NCBI RefSeq assembly: GCF_001887355.1
Contig: NZ_MPIN01000002.1
Location: 682,001-746,000 of the forward strand
From: Cystobacter ferrugineus
GTDB taxonomy: Bacteria > Myxococcota > Myxococcia > Myxococcales > Myxococcaceae
Direction: 5' to 3'
DNA: 64,000 nt
The notes beneath the pieces were generated by a model. It was not told where the DNA came from. It saw only the letters and a list, made by a program, of their open reading frames with translations, and searched no databases. Below are positions 53,391-63,478 of this stretch, piece after piece; within the stretch, counting starts at the first letter, position 1; each line of letters opens with the position of its first letter. The position numbers and the translations under genes are program-made.

Positions 53391-54864
53391 GCCCATCCTC
53401 GTCGCTCGCGGAGTCCAGAAACGTTTTCCCGGGGTCCACGCGCTGGCGGGCGTGGACCTCGAAGTTCGTGCGGGCGAAGTCCACTCCTTGATGGGCCAGA
53501 ATGGCGCCGGCAAGTCCACGCTCATCAAGATTCTCACCGGTGTCTATGCGCGTGATGGAGGCGCCCTCACCTTCGAGGGACGTGACTTCCATCCCACCTC
53601 GCCAGGTGATGCCCAGAAGAAGGGCATCAGCACCATCTACCAGGAACTCAGCCTCATCCCGACCCTGACGGTGGCGGAGAACCTGTTCCTCGGCCGCGCC
53701 CCCCGGCGCTGGTTCGGCATCGACTGGCGGGCCATGCGCCGTCAGGCCGAGGAGATCCTCGCCACCTTCGATCTGCACGTCGACGTCACCCAGCCGCTGG
53801 GCACGTTGTCGGCCGCCGTGCAGCAGCTCGTGGCGATCGCCCGCGCCGTGCAGACGCGTGCCCGGGTGATCATCATGGACGAGCCGACCTCGAGTCTCGA
53901 CAGCCACGAGACGGAGGTGCTGCTCGACACCATCGTGAAGCTGAAGCAGCGGGGACTCGGCATCATCTTCGTCACCCACTTCCTGGATCAGGTCTACCGG
54001 GTGAGTGATCGCATCACCGTGCTGCGCAACGGCACGCACGTCGGCACGTACGAGGCCAGCCAGCTCTCCCGTCTGGATCTGGTCTCCCACATGCTGGGCA
54101 AGGTGCCCGAGGAAGTGGAGCCCGCGCTGCACGAGCATGGGCCGACCCAGCGGCCGGTGGTCGTCGAGGCCCGGGCGCTGGAGCGCCGGGGCGTGCCCGC
54201 GTTCGATCTGACGTTGCACGAGGGGGAGGTGGTCGGCTTCGCGGGATTGTTGGGCTCTGGCCGCACGGAGGCCGCGCGGCTGTTGTTCGGCGCCGACCAT
54301 GCCCGGAGCGGAACGCTCAATGGTGAGCCCTCGAAGGGTCCTCGCCACTCCATTGCCCGGGGAATGGCCTTCCTGCCCGAGGATCGCAAGGCGGAGGGCA
54401 TCTTCCCGGAGTTGTCGGTGCGCGAGAACATCGCGATGGTGGTCCAGCGCAAGCTCGGCTTCACCTTGTCGTACGCGCACCAGGTGCAACTCGCCCAGGA
54501 GTTCGTGACGAAGCTGGGCATCAAGACGCCCTCGGTCGAGCAGCCCATCCGCCTGCTCAGCGGTGGCAATCAGCAGAAGGTCATTCTCGCCCGGTGGCTC
54601 GCGTACGAGCCGCGCCTGCTCATCCTCGACGAGCCGACGCGCGGCATCGACGTGGGCGCCAAGGGGGAGATCGAGAAGCTCATCCAGCAGCTTTCGCAGA
54701 AAGGACTCGCGGTGCTCTTCATCTCGGCGGCGCTGGAGGAAGTGCTCCGGCTGTCTCATCGCATCGCCGTGTTCCGGGATCGCAAGAAGGTGGGGGAGCT
54801 GTCGCGGACGACGCTGCCGGAAGTCATGAAGATGATCGCCAGCGAGGAGACCGATGCGCGCTAG
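53380..54864 (+). CDS. ytfR: ABC sugar importer ATPase (two NBDs)
   Basis: A 494-residue twin-NBD ATPase of the RbsA/YtfR class. The N-terminal half has Walker A GQNGAGKSTLIK, signature LSAAVQQLVAIARA (degenerate) and Walker B VIIMDEPTSSLD. The C-terminal half has a poor Walker A (GLLGSGRTE), signature LSGGNQQKVILARW and Walker B LLILDEPTRGIDVG. This asymmetry is normal for the family. GTG 53380 overlaps the binding-protein stop by 11 bp, so it is translationally coupled. Confidence 0.92.
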   Translation: MSTEPILVARGVQKRFPGVHALAGVDLEVRAGEVHSLMGQNGAGKSTLIKILTGVYARDGGALTFEGRDFHPTSPGDAQKKGISTIYQELSLIPTLTVAENLFLGRAPRRWFGIDWRAMRRQAEEILATFDLHVDVTQPLGTLSAAVQQLVAIARAVQTRARVIIMDEPTSSLDSHETEVLLDTIVKLKQRGLGIIFVTHFLDQVYRVSDRITVLRNGTHVGTYEASQLSRLDLVSHMLGKVPEEVEPALHEHGPTQRPVVVEARALERRGVPAFDLTLHEGEVVGFAGLLGSGRTEAARLLFGADHARSGTLNGEPSKGPRHSIARGMAFLPEDRKAEGIFPELSVRENIAMVVQRKLGFTLSYAHQVQLAQEFVTKLGIKTPSVEQPIRLLSGGNQQKVILARWLAYEPRLLILDEPTRGIDVGAKGEIEKLIQQLSQKGLAVLFISAALEEVLRLSHRIAVFRDRKKVGELSRTTLPEVMKMIASEETDAR

Positions 54865-55834
54865 GAATTTCTGGCCCTGGGTGGCGCTCGCGGCGTTGCT
54901 CGTCTTCAACCTGCTGTTCACCCCGGGCTTCGCGCGGCTGGAGCTGCGGGACGGCCGGCTCTTCGGCACGCTCGTGGACATCTTCCAGAACGGTGCCCCC
55001 GTCATGCTCCTGTCCGTGGGGATGACGCTGGTCATCGCCCTGGGAGGAATCGATCTGTCGGTCGGCTCGGTGATGGCGCTGTCGGGCGCGGTCGCGGCGC
55101 TGCTGATGACGGAGCAGGCGCAGTCGGTGCCCGTGGCGGTGCTGGCGGCCCTGGCCCTGGCCCTGGTGGTGGGGGCCTTCAACGGGGCGCTCGTCGCCTA
55201 TGGAGGCATCCAGCCCATCATCGTGACGCTGGTGATGTTGGTGATGGGGCGGGGGCTCGCGCAGGCGCTCACGCATGACCAGAAGATCCGCTTCGAGGTG
55301 CCGGCCTTCGAGTTCATCGGCAATGGGACGGTGCTGGGCCTGCCATTTCCCATCTTCCTCGTCGCGGCGCTGGCGCTGCTCGTGGGGCTGATGCTGACCA
55401 AGACCGCGGCGGGGCTCTACCTCGAGGCGATGGGGAGCAACCCGCGCGCCGCGCGGTTGTGTGGCCTGCGGGTGCATGTCATCCGGCTGGTGGCGCACAT
55501 GACGTGTTCCTTGTGCGCGGGGCTCGCCGGGCTCATCGCCGCGGCGGACATCAAGGAAGCGGACGTGGCCAACGCCGGGCTCTATCTGGAGTTGGATGCC
55601 ATCCTCGCCGTCGTGCTGGGCGGCACGAGCCTGACGGGAGGGCGGGCCAACCTGGTGGGCTCGCTCATCGGGGCCACCTTCATCCAGACGCTCACCACCA
55701 TGCTCCAGATGCGCGGGGTCATCACCGAGCACACGCTCATCATCAAGGCCGCGGTGGCGCTCTCCGTGTGCTTCATGCAGACGCCCGCCTTCGAGCGGCT
55801 GGCGCGCCGCTTCCGGTCCGCGGAGGCCGCATGA
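54854..55834 (+). CDS. ytfT: ABC sugar importer permease
   Basis: A 326-residue permease with about ten spans. GGIDLSVGSVMALSGAVAA is the BPD_transp_2 (RbsC family) signature, and YLEAMGSNPRAARLCGL is the loop that contacts the ATPase. It overlaps the ATPase gene by 11 bp and the second permease by 4 bp. In E. coli YtfT pairs with YjfF as a heterodimer, and here both are present. Confidence 0.9.
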   Translation: MRARNFWPWVALAALLVFNLLFTPGFARLELRDGRLFGTLVDIFQNGAPVMLLSVGMTLVIALGGIDLSVGSVMALSGAVAALLMTEQAQSVPVAVLAALALALVVGAFNGALVAYGGIQPIIVTLVMLVMGRGLAQALTHDQKIRFEVPAFEFIGNGTVLGLPFPIFLVAALALLVGLMLTKTAAGLYLEAMGSNPRAARLCGLRVHVIRLVAHMTCSLCAGLAGLIAAADIKEADVANAGLYLELDAILAVVLGGTSLTGGRANLVGSLIGATFIQTLTTMLQMRGVITEHTLIIKAAVALSVCFMQTPAFERLARRFRSAEAA

Positions 55835-56790
55835 ACTTCGTGCGCAAACACATCACCGTGCTGGCGGGCGCGTTCGTCTACGTGCTGCTCTACGCGGTGG
55901 CGTCCCTCCGCTACGAGGGGTTCTTCTCGCTCCCGGTCTTCATCAACTTCCTGTCCAACAACGCGGTGCTGGGTATCGTGGCGGTGGGCATGACGTTCGT
56001 CATCCTCTCGGGAGGAATTGATCTCTCCGTCGGGGCGGTGATGTCCTTTTCCAGCGTGATCATCGGCGTGCTGGTCATGGACCTGCACTGGAACGTGTAC
56101 GCGGCCATCGCGGCGGCGCTCGTGTGTGGCACCGCGTTGGGCGCGGTGATGGGGGCCATCATCCACGCGACGGGAATCAAGCCGTTCATCGTCACGCTCG
56201 CGGGGATGTTCTTCGTCCGGGGGCTCGCCTTCCTCATCCACCTGGAGTCCATCTCCATCTCCGAGCCGGGCCACACCGCCATCGCCCTGGCCAGCGTGGG
56301 CGCGCTGCCGGTGACGGCGGTGCTGTTCCTGGGCTTCGTGCTGGTGGGGTGGTACGTGGCGGTGCTCACGCCCTTCGGCCGCGAGGTCTACGCGCTCGGG
56401 GGAGGGGAGGAGGCGGCGCTGCTCATGGGCCTGCCGGTGCGGCGCACGAAGATCGCCGTCTACGCCGTCAGTGGCTTCTGCGCGTCGTTCGCCGGGGCGG
56501 CGCTCACCTTCTACCTGTCGAGCGGCAGCCACCTGGAAGGCGTGGGCATGGAGCTCGATGCCATCGCCACGGTGGTGATTGGCGGCACGCTGCTGGCGGG
56601 CGGGGTGGGGTCGGTGTTCGGCACGTTCATCGGCGTGCTGATGCTGGGCCTCATCCTCACGTCCATCACCACGTATGAAGGCATGATGAGCTCGGGGCTG
56701 ACCCGCGTGGCCATTGGCGGCCTGCTGCTCGCGTTCGTGCTGTTGCAGAAGGTGCTGACGCGGCGGGCGGGCGTGGGCCGCGCCACCTGA
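55831..56790 (+). CDS. yjfF: Second ABC sugar importer permease
   Basis: A 319-residue permease paralogous to the preceding gene. GGIDLSVGAVMSFSSVIIG is the family signature; EVYALGGGEEAALLMGLPVRR is the ATPase contact loop. The ATG overlaps the upstream stop as ATGA. With the other three genes it completes a YtfQRT-YjfF importer. The transcript ends at a double hairpin (56800-56884). Confidence 0.9.
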   Translation: MNFVRKHITVLAGAFVYVLLYAVASLRYEGFFSLPVFINFLSNNAVLGIVAVGMTFVILSGGIDLSVGAVMSFSSVIIGVLVMDLHWNVYAAIAAALVCGTALGAVMGAIIHATGIKPFIVTLAGMFFVRGLAFLIHLESISISEPGHTAIALASVGALPVTAVLFLGFVLVGWYVAVLTPFGREVYALGGGEEAALLMGLPVRRTKIAVYAVSGFCASFAGAALTFYLSSGSHLEGVGMELDAIATVVIGGTLLAGGVGSVFGTFIGVLMLGLILTSITTYEGMMSSGLTRVAIGGLLLAFVLLQKVLTRRAGVGRAT

Positions 56791-56799
56791 GGAAAGCAG

Positions 56800-56850
56800 A
56801 AGGCCCGTCCTCCCAGTGGCGCCTCGCGGAGCCGGGAAGAGACGGGCCTT
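56800..56850. terminator. Terminator hairpin after sugar importer
   Basis: AAGGCCCGTC (56800-56809) and GACGGGCCTT (56841-56850) are perfect 10-bp arms around a 31-base loop with its own weak structure. It follows the permease stop by 10 bp and may serve the opposing porin gene too. Confidence 0.65.
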
Positions 56851-56863
56851 GGGGGGAGCGCTT

Positions 56864-56884
56864 CCCACGGTCAGGTGCCGTGGG
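56864..56884. terminator. Second hairpin before porin end
   Basis: CCCACGG (56864-56870) and CCGTGGG (56878-56884) with a 7-base loop, then GCCTTTCCC. It lies 18 bp past the stop of the leftward porin gene and probably belongs to the convergent terminator cluster. Confidence 0.45.
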
Positions 56885-56902
56885 AGCCTTTCCCGGGGAA
56901 GA

Positions 56903-58330
56903 CTAGAACCACCACTCCACGCGCGTGCCCAGGTAGTGGCCGACCTTCACCGGGCGGCCATTGTCGGACACGGCCTGCTGATAGGGCGAGACGAGGCCGA
57001 TCGCCGCGGCCTCGTTGTAGAAGGCGGCCGTGTAGAAGATGCGGAAGTGGGGGCGGGCCCACATGGTGCGGCCGCCGAGCGGAACGAAGGTGGGCGCGAT
57101 GGTCAGCTTCAGGGCCGTGGCCAGGTCGCCGTTGGCGGTATCGGCCTGCTTGACGCCGTTGTAGTGGACCTCGCCGATGAGGTGGAGGTGGTCGGTGAAG
57201 TAGTACTCGCCGCGGGCGCCCACGCCGAAGTCCATGGAGCTGCTCACGGCGGTGCCGTCCGCGGGCACGTTGGACACGTTCTGCAGACCCTGGTTCCAGT
57301 GCAGGATGGCGTAGGCGTTGAGGCTGAAGACGTTGCCGAAGTTGTAGAGGAAGTGATCCACGGCCTGGATGCCCGCGGAGTCGTCATAGACGCCCTGGGC
57401 GTTGGGCTGGCCGAACGAGAAGAAGGTCTGCGCATTGCCGCGCGCGCCGCTGGCGGCACGGCTGCCATAGCGGATGGACATGTCATTGAAGGAGCCGTTG
57501 CCCAGGTCGAAGTGCGCCTTGGCGCCGAGCACCCAGCCCATGTCGGCGTTGAGGCCCCTTTCGGTGCCATTCGCCTCCCGCACCTTGGCGGCGGGCAGCA
57601 GGTGCAGCTCCGCCAGACCATGGAAGGAGTGACCGGCCTCGAGCTTGTGCACGTACTGCGCGACGAACACGGTGCGCTGGCGCCGGATGTCTCCCGCGCC
57701 AATGCGCCCGTCGCCGTTCACGTCGAAGTTGTACTGGCCGCTGGTGGAGTTCGCGCTCTGCATGATGATGGCCAGATCCAACGGGCCGTACATCACGCCA
57801 CCGCCCTGTCCCGACAGGTTGTTGAAGTAGAAGATATCCGCGATGTGCACGTCCGTGCCGCGGTAGAACCGGGCGCCGCCCCACACCCGCAGGTTGGGCA
57901 GGAGGATGTTGCCCGCCTCCATGTAGGCCTGGAAGAGCGCGATCACGAGCGGGTCGCCGTTGTTGCTCAGCGCGCCGGCGAACAAGCCGTTCTGGGTGTA
58001 CATGGACGGGGTGATGACGAAGTCCACGTACGGCGCGCTCGTGTCCGTGCTCGGCGCGAGCAGGTGCAGCTTGATGGCGGGCTCGAGATAGTCGCCTTCT
58101 TCGAGACGGCCGCCGATGGCGCTGCCCGTCACGTTCATGCGCTGTCCCTGGATGTAGCGGCCCGAGGAGGGATCCCAGGCCGCGCCCATGCGGCCGTACA
58201 TGGAGATTTCCAGGCGGTCGTACAGGAGGCTCGCGTTCGCCGGGGTCGAACTCACCGCCAGGGCGATGACGCAGAGCATCAGGCAAACGCGCCAGAGGCG
58301 GGACAATGTGGGGGTGGAGGCAAGTGTCAT
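56903..58330 (-). CDS. LamB-type carbohydrate porin
   Basis: A 475-residue outer-membrane protein. A signal peptide of 30-35 residues ends before SLLYDRLEISMYGRMG. Motifs DVHIADIFYFNNLSGQGGGVM and RVWGGARFYR match the LamB/maltoporin family, and the C-terminus GTRVEWWF ends in Phe as outer-membrane barrels do. Should form a trimeric sugar channel. The upstream 474 bp (58331-58804) lie between it and divergent permease genes of the MalF/MalG kind, so it may serve the same sugar. Confidence 0.82.
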   Translation of the reverse strand: MTLASTPTLSRLWRVCLMLCVIALAVSSTPANASLLYDRLEISMYGRMGAAWDPSSGRYIQGQRMNVTGSAIGGRLEEGDYLEPAIKLHLLAPSTDTSAPYVDFVITPSMYTQNGLFAGALSNNGDPLVIALFQAYMEAGNILLPNLRVWGGARFYRGTDVHIADIFYFNNLSGQGGGVMYGPLDLAIIMQSANSTSGQYNFDVNGDGRIGAGDIRRQRTVFVAQYVHKLEAGHSFHGLAELHLLPAAKVREANGTERGLNADMGWVLGAKAHFDLGNGSFNDMSIRYGSRAASGARGNAQTFFSFGQPNAQGVYDDSAGIQAVDHFLYNFGNVFSLNAYAILHWNQGLQNVSNVPADGTAVSSSMDFGVGARGEYYFTDHLHLIGEVHYNGVKQADTANGDLATALKLTIAPTFVPLGGRTMWARPHFRIFYTAAFYNEAAAIGLVSPYQQAVSDNGRPVKVGHYLGTRVEWWF

Positions 58331-58804
58331 GAAGTCAATCTCACAAGGGGTCCGCAGGGTAGCTCATACTCTGCTGTACATACTCTGACACCGAAGTTGT
58401 TGGGTTTGTCGAGAAAATTAGGGATGCTGCTACGCGTCGATCTTCCCGCTGGAGGCCGGAGTCAAATGCGAGACAGGCGGAGAGCGCTCACGAGGGCCGC
58501 CGCTCCATTTTTCCTGTTGGAAAGTACCGGCCTGGGCAGGTGCTTGAGAGCTGAAACGTGTAAGCAAAGTCCCTCACTCAATGGAAGGACTCGGTTCAGC
58601 GCGTCTCACCCACGGCTTTCCGCGGGTCCGGCGGCCATGACTGTCTACGAGAGAGACGGTGGGGCGCGGGGCCATTGTCTTTGGCTTGATTGGTTTGAAG
58701 CCCTATGGTCCGAGGCGCTGAAGGGCGGCGGTGGGCGGCCACGGCGGGGACGACATGGATGAATTCTTGACTTGTAACACATTGATAAACCACGAGGGGA
58801 CGCG
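58331..58804. promoter_or_regulatory. Divergent regulatory region with CATACTCTG direct repeat
   Basis: This 474-bp gap between the porin and the MalF-type permease holds no convincing gene. CATACTCTG occurs twice at 58365-58373 and 58379-58387, 14 bp apart (about 1.3 helical turns), 35-57 bp upstream of the porin ATG, where an activator would bind. An AT-rich stretch (58760-58795) precedes the permease start. Specific -35/-10 hexamers are not clear. Confidence 0.4.
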
Positions 58805-59767
58805 TTGAGTATGGCGGACAGCGGCACAAAGGCATCAACCCTTCCATCCTCCGACGAGGGCTCGGCGCCGAGCCCGAGTTCGATGCTGGCCCGGCAGCGC
58901 GTGCGGGCGGCGTGGCTGTTCCTGTTGCCCACGCTGGTCGTGCTGGCGGGAGTGGCGGGGTGGCCTCTCTTGCGGACCTTCTGGTTCGCCTTCACCAACG
59001 CCAGCCTCGCCAGCGGCGAGCAGCCCGAGTTCGTCGGTCTGGAGAACTTCGTGGTGGTGATGGAGGATCCGGACTGGTGGCGCTCGGTGCGCAACACGTT
59101 CCTGTTCACCGGGGTCTCCGTGACGCTGGAGACGGTGCTGGGGATGATCATCGCGCTCACGCTCAACAGCCGCTTCCGGGGCCGGGGCGTGCTGCGCGCG
59201 GCGGTGCTGGTGCCGTGGGCCATTCCCACGGTGGTGTCCGCGAAGATGTGGGGGTGGATGTTCCACGACGTCTACGGCGTCATCAACGAGGTGCTGATGC
59301 ACTTCGGGGTGATCTCCGGGCCCATCGCCTGGACGGTGGATCCCAACCTGTCGATGGTGGCCATCATCGCCGTGGACGTGTGGAAGACGACGCCGTTCAT
59401 GACGCTGCTCCTGCTCGCGGCGCTGCAGATGCTGCCGGACGAGCTCTACGAGGCGGCGCGCCTGGATGGGGCCAACCCGGTGCTCGTCTTCTTCCAGATC
59501 ACCCTGCCGCTCATCCGGGGGCCGATGCTGGTGGCCATCATCTTCCGCGTGCTGGATGCGCTGCGCGTGTTCGACTTGTTCTACGTGCTCACGAGCAACA
59601 GCGCCGAGTCCATGTCCATGGCCGTCTACGCGCGGCAGCAGATGTTCGAGTTCCAGGATCTGGGCCTGGGGGCCGCGGCGGCGACGCTGCTCTTCGGGCT
59701 CATCGCGCTGTTCACCATCATCTACATGGTGCTGGGCCGTAACTCGGTGATTCAGGAGGCCGCATGA
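58805..59767 (+). CDS. MalF-type ABC sugar permease
   Basis: A 320-residue permease with six spans. The EAA loop [23 protein letters not shown] is the signature of MalF-type proteins. TTG at 58805 follows GAGGGG by five bases; ATG 58811 is also in frame, with 11-bp spacing. It overlaps a MalG-type partner as ATGA. Neither a substrate-binding protein nor an ATPase is encoded nearby, so a distant MsmK-like ATPase may be shared. Substrate probably a maltodextrin or other disaccharide, but not determined. Confidence 0.85.
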   Translation: MSMADSGTKASTLPSSDEGSAPSPSSMLARQRVRAAWLFLLPTLVVLAGVAGWPLLRTFWFAFTNASLASGEQPEFVGLENFVVVMEDPDWWRSVRNTFLFTGVSVTLETVLGMIIALTLNSRFRGRGVLRAAVLVPWAIPTVVSAKMWGWMFHDVYGVINEVLMHFGVISGPIAWTVDPNLSMVAIIAVDVWKTTPFMTLLLLAALQMLPDELYEAARLDGANPVLVFFQITLPLIRGPMLVAIIFRVLDALRVFDLFYVLTSNSAESMSMAVYARQQMFEFQDLGLGAAAATLLFGLIALFTIIYMVLGRNSVIQEAA

Positions 59768-60600
59768 GCCCGGCGCTGACGTGGTTGAAGCGGATCGCCT
59801 TCGGGCTGCTGGTGGTGGTCATCACCGTCTACACGCTCTTTCCCTTCTATTGGGCGGTGGTGTCGTCGCTCAAGCAGGGCAGCGCGCTCTTCGAGGTGGA
59901 GGCGTGGCCCCGCAACCCGGCGTGGCAGAACTACTCCGCGGTCTTCACCGAGCAGCCCTTCGGCCGCAACCTGTTCAACTCGGTGATGGTGGCGGGCTCC
60001 GTGGTGCTCGTGTCGCTCTTCCTGGCGGTCACCGCCGCCTTCGCCCTGGCGCGCATCCGCTTCCGGGGGCGCACCCCGCTCATGTTGATGATCCTCGCCG
60101 TGTCGATGTTCCCGCAGATCGCGGTGCTCTCCGGCATGTTCGAACTCATCCGCGCCCTGGGGCTGTACAACACGCTGCCCGCGCTGACGCTGTCGTACAT
60201 GCTCTTCACGCTGCCGTTCACCGTGTGGGTGCTGACGACGTTCATGCGTGAGCTGCCCAAGGAGCTGGAGGAGGCGGCGGTGGTGGATGGCGCCACGCCC
60301 TGGGTCATCTGCATGCACGTCTTCCTGCCGTTGTTGCGGCCGGCGCTGGTGACCACGGGCCTGCTCGCCTTCATCGCGGCGTGGAACGAGTTCATCTTCG
60401 CCCTGACGTTCACGATGGATCAGGAAGCGCGCACGGTGCCGGTGGCCATCGCGCTGATGAGTGGCGCCAGCCAGTACGAGCTGCCCTGGGGCCTCATCAT
60501 GGCGGCGTCCGTCATCGTCACGGTGCCGCTCATCGCCCTGGTGCTCATCTTCCAGCGCAGCATCGTCTCCGGCCTCATGGCGGGAGCCGTCAAGGGCTAG
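59764..60600 (+). CDS. MalG-type ABC sugar permease
   Basis: A 278-residue permease with six spans. [28 protein letters not shown] is the EAA loop and the C-terminus ends GLMAGAVKG as in MalG. The start lies within the preceding stop (ATGA). A strong hairpin follows nine bases after its stop. Confidence 0.88.
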   Translation: MSPALTWLKRIAFGLLVVVITVYTLFPFYWAVVSSLKQGSALFEVEAWPRNPAWQNYSAVFTEQPFGRNLFNSVMVAGSVVLVSLFLAVTAAFALARIRFRGRTPLMLMILAVSMFPQIAVLSGMFELIRALGLYNTLPALTLSYMLFTLPFTVWVLTTFMRELPKELEEAAVVDGATPWVICMHVFLPLLRPALVTTGLLAFIAAWNEFIFALTFTMDQEARTVPVAIALMSGASQYELPWGLIMAASVIVTVPLIALVLIFQRSIVSGLMAGAVKG

Positions 60601-60608
60601 AAACGGCT

Positions 60609-60642
60609 CCGCCCCGCACGGTGCTCGCACCATGCGGGGCGG
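60609..60642. terminator. Bidirectional hairpin between malG-type and clpB genes
   Basis: CCGCCCCGCA (60609-60618) and TGCGGGGCGG (60633-60642) are a perfect 10-bp stem, and the loop contains GGTG/CACC. It serves the rightward permease operon and the leftward clpB, whose stop is 34 bp away. Confidence 0.75.
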
Positions 60643-60675
60643 GGGAGGGGTGCTCGGGACGCGAGCACCCGAGGC

Positions 60676-63279
60676 TCAGGCCGCCTTCGCTTCGCCCTTG
60701 CCGAAGGTCAGGCCGTCCTGGTCCGCGTCCACGAGGATGTGCTCCCCGGGGGCGTAGTCACCGCCGAGCACCTTGCGCGCGAGCGGATCCATCAGGTGCT
60801 TCTGGATGGCGCGCTTGAGCGGACGCGCCCCGTACACCGGATCGTAGCCGCGCTCGGCCAGCACCGCCGCGGCCTTCTCCGTGAGCGACAGGGTGAGCCG
60901 CTTGTCCGCGAGCAGCTTCTGCAGGCGCCCCACCTGGATGTTCACGATGCGCTGGATGTCGCGCTTGCGCAGCGGCTCGAAGAGGATGATCTCGTCCACG
61001 CGGTTGAGGAACTCCGGCCGGAAGTGCTGGCGCAGGATGCCCAGCACGTCCTCGCGCGTGCGCTCGTCCAGCTCCTCCTTGCCCGCCATGCCCTCCTGCA
61101 GCGCCTGCGAGCCGATGTTGCTCGTGAGGATGAGCACCGTGTTCTTGAAGTCCACGGTGCGCCCCTGGCTGTCCGTCAGCCGGCCCTCGTCGAGAAGCTG
61201 CAGCAGGATGTTGAAGACATCCGGGTGGGCCTTCTCGATCTCGTCGAAGAGGATGACGGTGTACGGACGGCGGCGCACGGCCTCGGTGAGCTGGCCGCCC
61301 TCGTCGTAGCCGACGTAGCCCGGAGGCGCGCCCACCAGGCGGGCCACGGAGTGCTTCTCCATGTACTCGGACATGTCGATGCGCACCATGGCGGTGTCGT
61401 CATCGAAGAGGAACTCCGCGAGCGCCTTGGCCGTCTCCGTCTTGCCCACGCCCGTGGGGCCCAGGAAGATGAACGAGCCGATGGGCCGGTTGGGATCCTG
61501 CAGGCCCGAGCGCGCGCGACGCACGGCGTTGCTCACCGCCTCGATGGCGCTGCGCTGGCCGATGACGCGCTGGGCGAGCCGGTCCTCCATGTGGATGAGC
61601 TTCTGCACCTCGCCCTCCAGGAGCTTGGAGACGGGGATGTGGGTCCACTTGGCCACCACCTGCGCGATGTCCTCCGCGTCCACTTCCTCCTTGAGGAACT
61701 TGTGGTTCTTCTGCAGCTCGGCCAGCTTCGCGTTGTCCTGGGCGATCTCCTTCTCCAGGCCGGGGATGACGCCGTACTTCACCTCGGCCGCCTTGTTGAA
61801 GTCGCCCTGGCGCTCGGCCGCGGCCTGATCGTTCTTGGCCTTCTCGAGCTTCTCCTTCTTCTCGCGGATGCTGGAGATGGCCTTCTTCTCCGAGTCCCAA
61901 TGGGCCTTGAGCGCGGTGAAGTTCTCGCTGAGGTTGGCCAGCTCCTGTTCGATCTTCGAGAGCCGCTCCTTCGAGTGCGGATCCGTCTCCTTGCGCAGGC
62001 CCTCGCGCTCGATCTCCAGCTGGGTCATCTTGCGCCGGATGTCGTCGATCTCCGTGGGCATGGAGTCGATCTCGATGCGCAGGCGGCTGCACGCCTCGTC
62101 CACGAGATCGATGGCCTTGTCGGGCAGGAAGCGGTCGGAGATGTAGCGGTTGGACAGCGTCGCCGCCGCCACGAGGGCCGAGTCCTGGATGCGCACGCCG
62201 TGGTGCACCTCGTAGCGCTCCTTGAGGCCACGCAGGATGCTGATGGTGTCGTGCACCGTGGGCTCGCCCACCATCACCGGCTGGAAGCGCCGCTCGAGCG
62301 CCGCGTCCTTCTCGATGTGCTTGCGGTACTCGTCGAGCGTGGTGGCGCCCAGGCAGTGCAGCTCACCGCGCGCGAGCGCCGGCTTGAGCATGTTGCCCGC
62401 GTCCATGGAGCCCTCGGCCTTGCCCGCGCCCACCAGGGTGTGCAGCTCGTCGATGAAGAGGATGATCTCCCCCGCCGAGTCGGCCACTTCCTTGAGCACC
62501 GCCTTGAGGCGCTCCTCGAACTCGCCGCGGAACTTGGCGCCGGCCACCATGGAGCCCAGGTCCAGCGTCACCAGGCGCTTGTTCTTGAGCCCCTCGGGCA
62601 CGTCGCCGTCGACGATGCGCCGCGCGAGCCCCTCGGCGATGGCCGTCTTGCCCACGCCCGGCTCGCCGATGAGCACCGGGTTGTTCTTCGTGCGCCGGCT
62701 GAGCACCTGGATGCAGCGGCGGATCTCCTCGTCACGGCCGATGACCGGATCCAACTTCCCGGAGCGGGCCGCCTCCGTCAGATCCCGCCCGTACTTCTCC
62801 AGCGCCTGGTAGGTGGACTCGGCGTCCTGGCTCGTCACCCGGGCCGAACCGCGCACCTCCTTGAGGCTGGACAGCACGCGCTCGCGCGTCACTCCGGAGG
62901 ACTTGAACACCTCGCCCGCGTTCCCCTTGTCCTGCGTGAGGGCGAGCAGCAGGTGCTCACTGGAGACGAAGTCGTCCTTGAGGGACTTCGCTTCGTCCTC
63001 CGCCTTGTCGAAAACCTTGGCCAATCGCTGGCGCACGACCGCGCTCTCGCCTCCCTGCATGCGGGGCAGCTTCTGGAGCGCCTCACCCAGGCGAGAAGCG
63101 AAGAGCTTCACGTCCACGCCGATCTTGCGCAGCAGCGGCTCGACGATGCCGTCCTTCTGTTCGAGCAGCGCCGCCGCGAGATGCTCTGGCTCGTAGTCCG
63201 GGTTGTCGGCACGCCGGGCCAGAGACTGACCTTCCTGAATGGCCTCCTGGGCCTTCACCGTATACTTGTCGAGTCGCAT
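60676..63279 (-). CDS. clpB: ATP-dependent disaggregase ClpB
   Basis: An 867-residue Hsp100 chaperone. [21 protein letters not shown] starts the N domain; the N-terminal extension available to 63339 is not credible. NBD1 has Walker [16 protein letters not shown] and Walker [16 protein letters not shown]; the M domain (about 410-525) is a coiled coil ([32 protein letters not shown]); NBD2 has [17 protein letters not shown] and [14 protein letters not shown]. It extracts proteins from aggregates together with DnaK. ClpB, not ClpA/C, because of the intact M domain. No CIRCE element was seen upstream. Confidence 0.95.
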   Translation of the reverse strand: MRLDKYTVKAQEAIQEGQSLARRADNPDYEPEHLAAALLEQKDGIVEPLLRKIGVDVKLFASRLGEALQKLPRMQGGESAVVRQRLAKVFDKAEDEAKSLKDDFVSSEHLLLALTQDKGNAGEVFKSSGVTRERVLSSLKEVRGSARVTSQDAESTYQALEKYGRDLTEAARSGKLDPVIGRDEEIRRCIQVLSRRTKNNPVLIGEPGVGKTAIAEGLARRIVDGDVPEGLKNKRLVTLDLGSMVAGAKFRGEFEERLKAVLKEVADSAGEIILFIDELHTLVGAGKAEGSMDAGNMLKPALARGELHCLGATTLDEYRKHIEKDAALERRFQPVMVGEPTVHDTISILRGLKERYEVHHGVRIQDSALVAAATLSNRYISDRFLPDKAIDLVDEACSRLRIEIDSMPTEIDDIRRKMTQLEIEREGLRKETDPHSKERLSKIEQELANLSENFTALKAHWDSEKKAISSIREKKEKLEKAKNDQAAAERQGDFNKAAEVKYGVIPGLEKEIAQDNAKLAELQKNHKFLKEEVDAEDIAQVVAKWTHIPVSKLLEGEVQKLIHMEDRLAQRVIGQRSAIEAVSNAVRRARSGLQDPNRPIGSFIFLGPTGVGKTETAKALAEFLFDDDTAMVRIDMSEYMEKHSVARLVGAPPGYVGYDEGGQLTEAVRRRPYTVILFDEIEKAHPDVFNILLQLLDEGRLTDSQGRTVDFKNTVLILTSNIGSQALQEGMAGKEELDERTREDVLGILRQHFRPEFLNRVDEIILFEPLRKRDIQRIVNIQVGRLQKLLADKRLTLSLTEKAAAVLAERGYDPVYGARPLKRAIQKHLMDPLARKVLGGDYAPGEHILVDADQDGLTFGKGEAKAA

Positions 63280-63478
63280 GCCACCAACGTAAGGGCCGTG
63301 GTCCCCTTGGCAAGGAAGCCGGGTACGGCGCTCTTTCACTCCCTGTGGGTGAATTTCACGGATTTCCTGGCTCTTCGGGAGTTGCCTTCCCCCACCCGGT
63401 CCAGGTATATGCCCGCGCGAACACCCTGGGGGGCTCCCACTGGAATCGCACGGCGGTTACCTCATTCGAGTCGAGTCG

